Source of the DNA: CAZYFH01 sp964646815
GTDB taxonomy: Bacteria; Acidobacteriota; Vicinamibacteria; Vicinamibacterales; UBA8438
Reading direction: 5' to 3'
NCBI GenBank assembly: GCA_964646815.1
Contig: CAZYFH010000007.1
Coordinates: forward strand, 1-64,000
Length of the DNA stretch: 64,000 nt
Shown here: one piece after another, positions 60,739 to 64,000 of the stretch
How positions within the stretch are numbered: the stretch's first letter is position 1
Layout: every line of letters begins with the position of its first letter
The notes under the pieces: model-generated
Databases searched by the model: none
What the model was told of the DNA's origin: nothing
The model's input: the letters and a program-made list of their open reading frames with translations, nothing else
Translations under genes and position numbers: made by a program

Positions 60739-61814
60739 GCGGTGCGTTCCTGCCTCGTCGTGGCCGCAAGCTGCTCGTAGACATCGACATACGCGTCCAC
60801 CATCCGGTCGACGCCGAACCGCTCCACGGCCCGCGCTCGGACACGTGCGCGGTCCAGCGCGAACACGCCCGGCAGGCCGTTGACGAGCGCCTCTAGCGAG
60901 CCGAAGGCACGGCCGGTCACGCCGTCGTCGATGACCTCGCGCACCGCCCCGCGGTCGAGGGCTGCCACCGGTGTGCCGCAGGCGATCGCCTCGGCCACGA
61001 CGAGCCCGAACGATTCCCCGGATTGGAGCGGATAGAGCAACGCCCGAGCGCCGCCGAGCAACTGCACCTTGCTGGCGAGGCCGACCTCCCCGACGGACAC
61101 CACCTGGCGCCGGTCGACGAGCGGGGCGACCACCTTCCGGTAGTACTCGTTCTCGGCGGCGGCCAGGATGATTGGCATGTCCACGCGCCGCGCGATGTCG
61201 ATCGCTTCCAGGACACCCTTGCCTTCGGTGAAACGGCCGAGGAAGAGCAAGTAGTCGTCTGGAGTCGCCCGAAACGCGTAGCCGTTGGTGTCGACAGCAT
61301 GGTGAATCGTCGCCACAACGTTGAGGTCGGCCAGCATGCGCGCCTGCGCACGGGACACCGCAACGAACGGCGCGTCTGGATACCTGGACCAGAGTGAGAC
61401 CTCCGGTGCCGTGGGTACGTGGTGCAGCGTCTGCACAATCGGTGTCGAGGATACGCGGCCGTAGGCCAGCGACATCGGATAGTACTCGGCCTGGTAGTGA
61501 ATGACGTCGAAAGACGTGGCCCGTTCGACGGCGGCCGCCAGATTGAACAGCTCACATAAGTCCCACGGCCACATCGAGGAGTCCTCGTTGTACCCGCGCG
61601 GATAGATGGCGTGGAGCGCCGCTGTCGTAACCGACGAACCGGTGGCGAACAACGTCACGGCATGGCCGCGTGAGACTAGGCCGTCGACGAGCAATGCGGT
61701 CAGCGTCTCGATCGACCCGGACCGGTCGGGTGGAACCGACTGCGCCACGGGCGCCACTACGGCTATCCGTAGGGGCGGAATCGATACCCTCGACGCATCG
61801 CTCACCGTGGTCAT
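60735..61814 (-). CDS. Glycosyltransferase family 4 of the export operon
   Basis: This 359-residue GT-B enzyme has the N-terminal acceptor region RSGSIETLTALLVDGLVSRGHAVTLFATGSS and the donor domain with YLLFLGRFTEGKGVLEAIDIA, ESFGLVVAEAIACGTPVAALDRGAVREVI (EX7E). The layout resembles GT4 enzymes that glycosylate small molecules or lipids, such as MshA-like enzymes. It overlaps the upstream glycosyltransferase by four bases and the PIG-L gene by four bases, making a tightly coupled glycosylation and deacetylation unit. Confidence 0.88.
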   Translation of the reverse strand: MTTVSDASRVSIPPLRIAVVAPVAQSVPPDRSGSIETLTALLVDGLVSRGHAVTLFATGSSVTTAALHAIYPRGYNEDSSMWPWDLCELFNLAAAVERATSFDVIHYQAEYYPMSLAYGRVSSTPIVQTLHHVPTAPEVSLWSRYPDAPFVAVSRAQARMLADLNVVATIHHAVDTNGYAFRATPDDYLLFLGRFTEGKGVLEAIDIARRVDMPIILAAAENEYYRKVVAPLVDRRQVVSVGEVGLASKVQLLGGARALLYPLQSGESFGLVVAEAIACGTPVAALDRGAVREVIDDGVTGRAFGSLEALVNGLPGVFALDRARVRARAVERFGVDRMVDAYVDVYEQLAATTRQERTA

Positions 61815-62932
61815 GCGCAGGCCCGCTCCAGGAACGACGGCAGCACGCGGGACGCGTCGAAACAGTCACAGGCGATCTCGCGCGCACGCCGCGCGTGTCG
61901 GGCATAGTCGGCATCCAAGGACTCGAGACCGGCGATCGCTTCCTCGGGGCTGTCGAATCCGATGAGTCCGGTGCCGGAGGGCAGGTGGGCTGACCATCCC
62001 GTATCCATCACGACGGCCGGACGCCCGGCGGCGAGATAACATGCTGTGCGGTCGCTGAACCAGCCCGAGCGGTGCGCCACATAGGCGTGTTTGGCAATGC
62101 CGAACTCGGCGTGCGAGCTCTGGATGAAGCTGCGGTAATCCCACGGTGACCGCGACACCGCCATTGCCTCGATGGGTGACCAGCCGTGCTTCCGGAGCAA
62201 GGGCATCGGGCCGTTGACCGCGAGTTGGAACCGCTTGGCTGTCCGGCCAGGGAGGTCGATGAACCGGAGAAACGTACGGTCCTTATTGCCGTCGAGATCG
62301 GTAAAGCTCTCAGTCTTCCACGTCATGATCGTGGTGAACCGGTCGCTGCGCGGAGGCGCGTTCGTCCGCCAGAGTTCGGTCGTGACCGGCTGCCACGTGT
62401 GTTCCCAGACGAAGTCGCCCGTGGGCACGTCGCACGCCGGCGTGCCGATGTTGGCCCCGAAGGTAAAGAGGTGATCAAACCGACGAAAGAAGCGGACGTA
62501 CCACTCGACGCCCTTGGCGATCGCAAGTTGGGTGAAGACCGGATCCGAGTCGACGAACACACGCCGGGGAATTTGCGCATATTCATCGCGCCAGAACCAC
62601 GAGCCGCCCGACAGGTTCACGAAGAGATCGGCGTCGGCGCAATAGGCCTGTACGTCCTCGCGCGACCGGCCGTGATAGGTCCCGTCATAGTTGACGAAGC
62701 ACCACCGATCGCCGAGATCGAACGGCCCGAGCGCCTCGCGCAAGTAGCGCGTCCCCGGCGATGGATCGGGGGAGATCGTGTTGCGGTCCGGATCATAGAT
62801 GCACTCGCCAGTGTCCTCGATGTAGAAGACCTCGTGGCCGAGCGCGCGGAGACCGATGAGGTACATGAGGGAGCACCAGGCGACCCCGCCGAACGGATGG
62901 CGGGCGGCGATGCCCGCGAAGAGGATCCGCAT
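61811..62932 (-). CDS. GT-B-type glycosyltransferase, unclassified
   Basis: The protein has 373 residues from ATG 62932; a longer in-frame start gives an arginine-rich leader. MRILFAGIAARHPFGG and LGHEVFYIEDTGE form a GT-B N-terminal domain, and the C-terminal part has AHRSGWFSDRTACYLAAGRPAVVMDTGW, typical of nucleotide-sugar binding in CgeB-like and related families. No exact family is assigned. It is eight bases downstream of the ABC exporter and overlaps the GT4 gene. Two glycosyltransferases in one operon imply a disaccharide or two sequential sugar additions. Confidence 0.78.
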   Translation of the reverse strand: MRILFAGIAARHPFGGVAWCSLMYLIGLRALGHEVFYIEDTGECIYDPDRNTISPDPSPGTRYLREALGPFDLGDRWCFVNYDGTYHGRSREDVQAYCADADLFVNLSGGSWFWRDEYAQIPRRVFVDSDPVFTQLAIAKGVEWYVRFFRRFDHLFTFGANIGTPACDVPTGDFVWEHTWQPVTTELWRTNAPPRSDRFTTIMTWKTESFTDLDGNKDRTFLRFIDLPGRTAKRFQLAVNGPMPLLRKHGWSPIEAMAVSRSPWDYRSFIQSSHAEFGIAKHAYVAHRSGWFSDRTACYLAAGRPAVVMDTGWSAHLPSGTGLIGFDSPEEAIAGLESLDADYARHARRAREIACDCFDASRVLPSFLERACA

Positions 62933-62940
62933 GATGGAGT

Positions 62941-64000
62941 CTAGGCGCGCATCAGCTCGTCGACGGCAGCGGGCGTGGGCGGGTCGAGTGATTCGCCGAC
63001 GGACAGGCGTGTCCACATGCGTCGATACAGGTCGGTCGAGGCCATCAGGGCGTCATGGGTGCCGTGCGCCACGAGCCGGCCTTGGTTGAGGACGAGGATA
63101 CGGGTCGCGTCGCGGATCGTCGATAGTCGATGCGCGACGACAATCGTCGTGCAGTCGGCGCGTAGGCGGCGCAACGCGTCGAACACCGCCGCTTCGGAGA
63201 GTGCATCCACAGCTGAGGTCGGCTCATCCAGAATGAGGATAGGCGCGTTTTTGAGCAAGGCACGCGCGATCCCCAGGCGCTGGCGTTCGCCGCCGGACAA
63301 GGTGGCGCCATCCTCGGCCACTGGTGTGTCGTAGCCATGCGGGAGGCGCCGGATGAGATCATCGATGTAGGCCGCACGCGCTGCCTGCTCCACCTCCGCG
63401 TCGGATGCATCGAGCCGGCCGTAGCGGATGTTGTCGGCGATCGTGCCGGCGAAGAGCACCGGATCCTGCGGCACCAGCGCGATGCGCCGTCGCAACGAGC
63501 TCAAGGAATACCGGGAGACATCCACGTCGTCGATCACGATGCGACCGCGCGTCGGTGTGAAGAACCGTGGGATCAAGTTCGCGATCGTCGTCTTGCCGGC
63601 GCCGGTCGGGCCGACGAGCGCCACCAGTTCACCGGGTCTGGCGTCGAAGCTGACCTCGTCGACCACCGTCCGCTCGCCATCGTACGAGAAGCTCACGGTC
63701 TCGTATCGGACGTGCCCGACGATCCCCGACGCGTCGATTGCATCAGGCGCGTCCTCGCTCTCGGGCGTCAAGGCGAAGATCTCCAGCACGCGTCGGGCGC
63801 TGACGACGGCTTGGCGAAGCGTTCCCGTCGTTCGCGCGATCTCCGAGATGGGGTCGTAGACCGCGGCCAAATACGCGATGACGACGAGCAGCGACCCGAC
63901 TGTCAGTGTCCCATCGAGGACGTGGAGGCCGCCCACGACTAACACGAGGGCGGTGCCCGCGAGAGTGATCGCGGTGACGGTGACCGAGAAGAGGGACTCC
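62941..64000 (-). CDS. ABC exporter (membrane plus ATPase domains), 5' truncated by window
   Basis: The frame is open to the window edge, so the N-terminal membrane helices are missing. The visible part has the last membrane helices (VGSLLVVIAYLAAVYDP) and a complete ATPase domain: Walker A GPTGAGKTT, LVPQDPVLFAGTIADNIRYG, signature LSGGERQRLGIARALL, Walker B ILILDEPTSAVD and H-loop VAHRLST. All catalytic residues, including the Walker B Glu, are consensus, in contrast to the degenerate subunit near 5 kb. It is the first visible gene of the five-gene operon and could export its glycosylated product. Confidence 0.9.
   Translation of the reverse strand, partial: ESLFSVTVTAITLAGTALVLVVGGLHVLDGTLTVGSLLVVIAYLAAVYDPISEIARTTGTLRQAVVSARRVLEIFALTPESEDAPDAIDASGIVGHVRYETVSFSYDGERTVVDEVSFDARPGELVALVGPTGAGKTTIANLIPRFFTPTRGRIVIDDVDVSRYSLSSLRRRIALVPQDPVLFAGTIADNIRYGRLDASDAEVEQAARAAYIDDLIRRLPHGYDTPVAEDGATLSGGERQRLGIARALLKNAPILILDEPTSAVDALSEAAVFDALRRLRADCTTIVVAHRLSTIRDATRILVLNQGRLVAHGTHDALMASTDLYRRMWTRLSVGESLDPPTPAAVDELMRA

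Noticed and set aside
59929..61814. Idea that the GT4 and PIG-L pair makes mycothiol or bacillithiol
   Set aside because: No cysteine ligase (MshC/BshC-like) gene is present, and the surrounding methyltransferase and ABC exporter do not fit a cytoplasmic thiol pathway.
1..64000. CRISPR arrays, tRNA, rRNA, prophage, insertion sequences
   Set aside because: No regularly spaced direct repeats, cloverleaf-like segments, rRNA-like stretches, transposase or integrase motifs were found on reading both strands. Short hairpins were kept as repeats only.

Overview
The window is GC-rich chromosomal DNA from a free-living bacterium. It is most likely an Acidobacteriota member, plausibly class Vicinamibacteria. 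This is inferred from gene content: a DUF1552-ankyrin pair, a DUF1553/DUF1501 pair, six copies of an uncharacterised secreted family common in acidobacterial genomes, several periplasmic quinoproteins and a DUF6152 protein. No rRNA, tRNA, CRISPR array, insertion sequence or phage gene was recognised.

Layout. 1-11.1 kb: the end of a DUF1552 gene and an ankyrin protein, a quinone-oxidoreductase-like enzyme, a heterodimeric ABC exporter pair, a secreted esterase, a patatin-like lipase, a first copy of the secreted family and a secreted metallo-beta-lactamase-fold enzyme. 11.6-17.7 kb: an RND efflux system (outer-membrane factor, adaptor, pump). 17.7-37.2 kb: a quinoprotein dehydrogenase, a short exopolysaccharide block (GT2, methyltransferase, sugar transferase reading in frame into an NHL-repeat protein), a double-VOC protein fused to the secreted family, DUF1553 plus DUF1501, an amidohydrolase lipoprotein, another secreted-family copy, a monohaem cytochrome c and two divergent quinoproteins. 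37.2-42.2 kb (minus strand): a sodium-pumping acyl-CoA decarboxylase operon (carboxyltransferase, gamma, biotin carrier, beta), ending in a broken cysteine desulfurase gene coupled to it. 42.2-49.1 kb: an exo/endonuclease/phosphatase-fold protein, three more secreted-family copies, DUF6152, a Tat-exported flavin amine oxidase and a frameshifted CDP-alcohol phosphatidyltransferase.

49.2-64.0 kb holds the most interesting region. Tightly packed or overlapping genes encode an alcohol dehydrogenase, a 6-pyruvoyl-tetrahydropterin-synthase-fold protein lacking its catalytic residues, a GT4 glycosyltransferase, a methyltransferase, a UPF0104-type membrane protein, a RibD-type reductase, GTP cyclohydrolase II with a degenerate N-terminal half, a creatininase-family amidohydrolase, a DoxX protein and a membrane sulfatase-fold protein. 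A facing minus-strand operon follows: ABC exporter, two glycosyltransferases, PIG-L deacetylase and a Trm112-like methyltransferase. Together these look like a pathway for a GTP-derived (pteridine- or pyrimidine-type) compound that is glycosylated, methylated and exported. This assignment is inference, because no product is known.

Small hairpin repeats built around GGCC-TTCA-GGCC or GGCT-TCAG-CC cores recur between genes. All intervals and residues were read by eye, and family names come from motif recognition without database searches.
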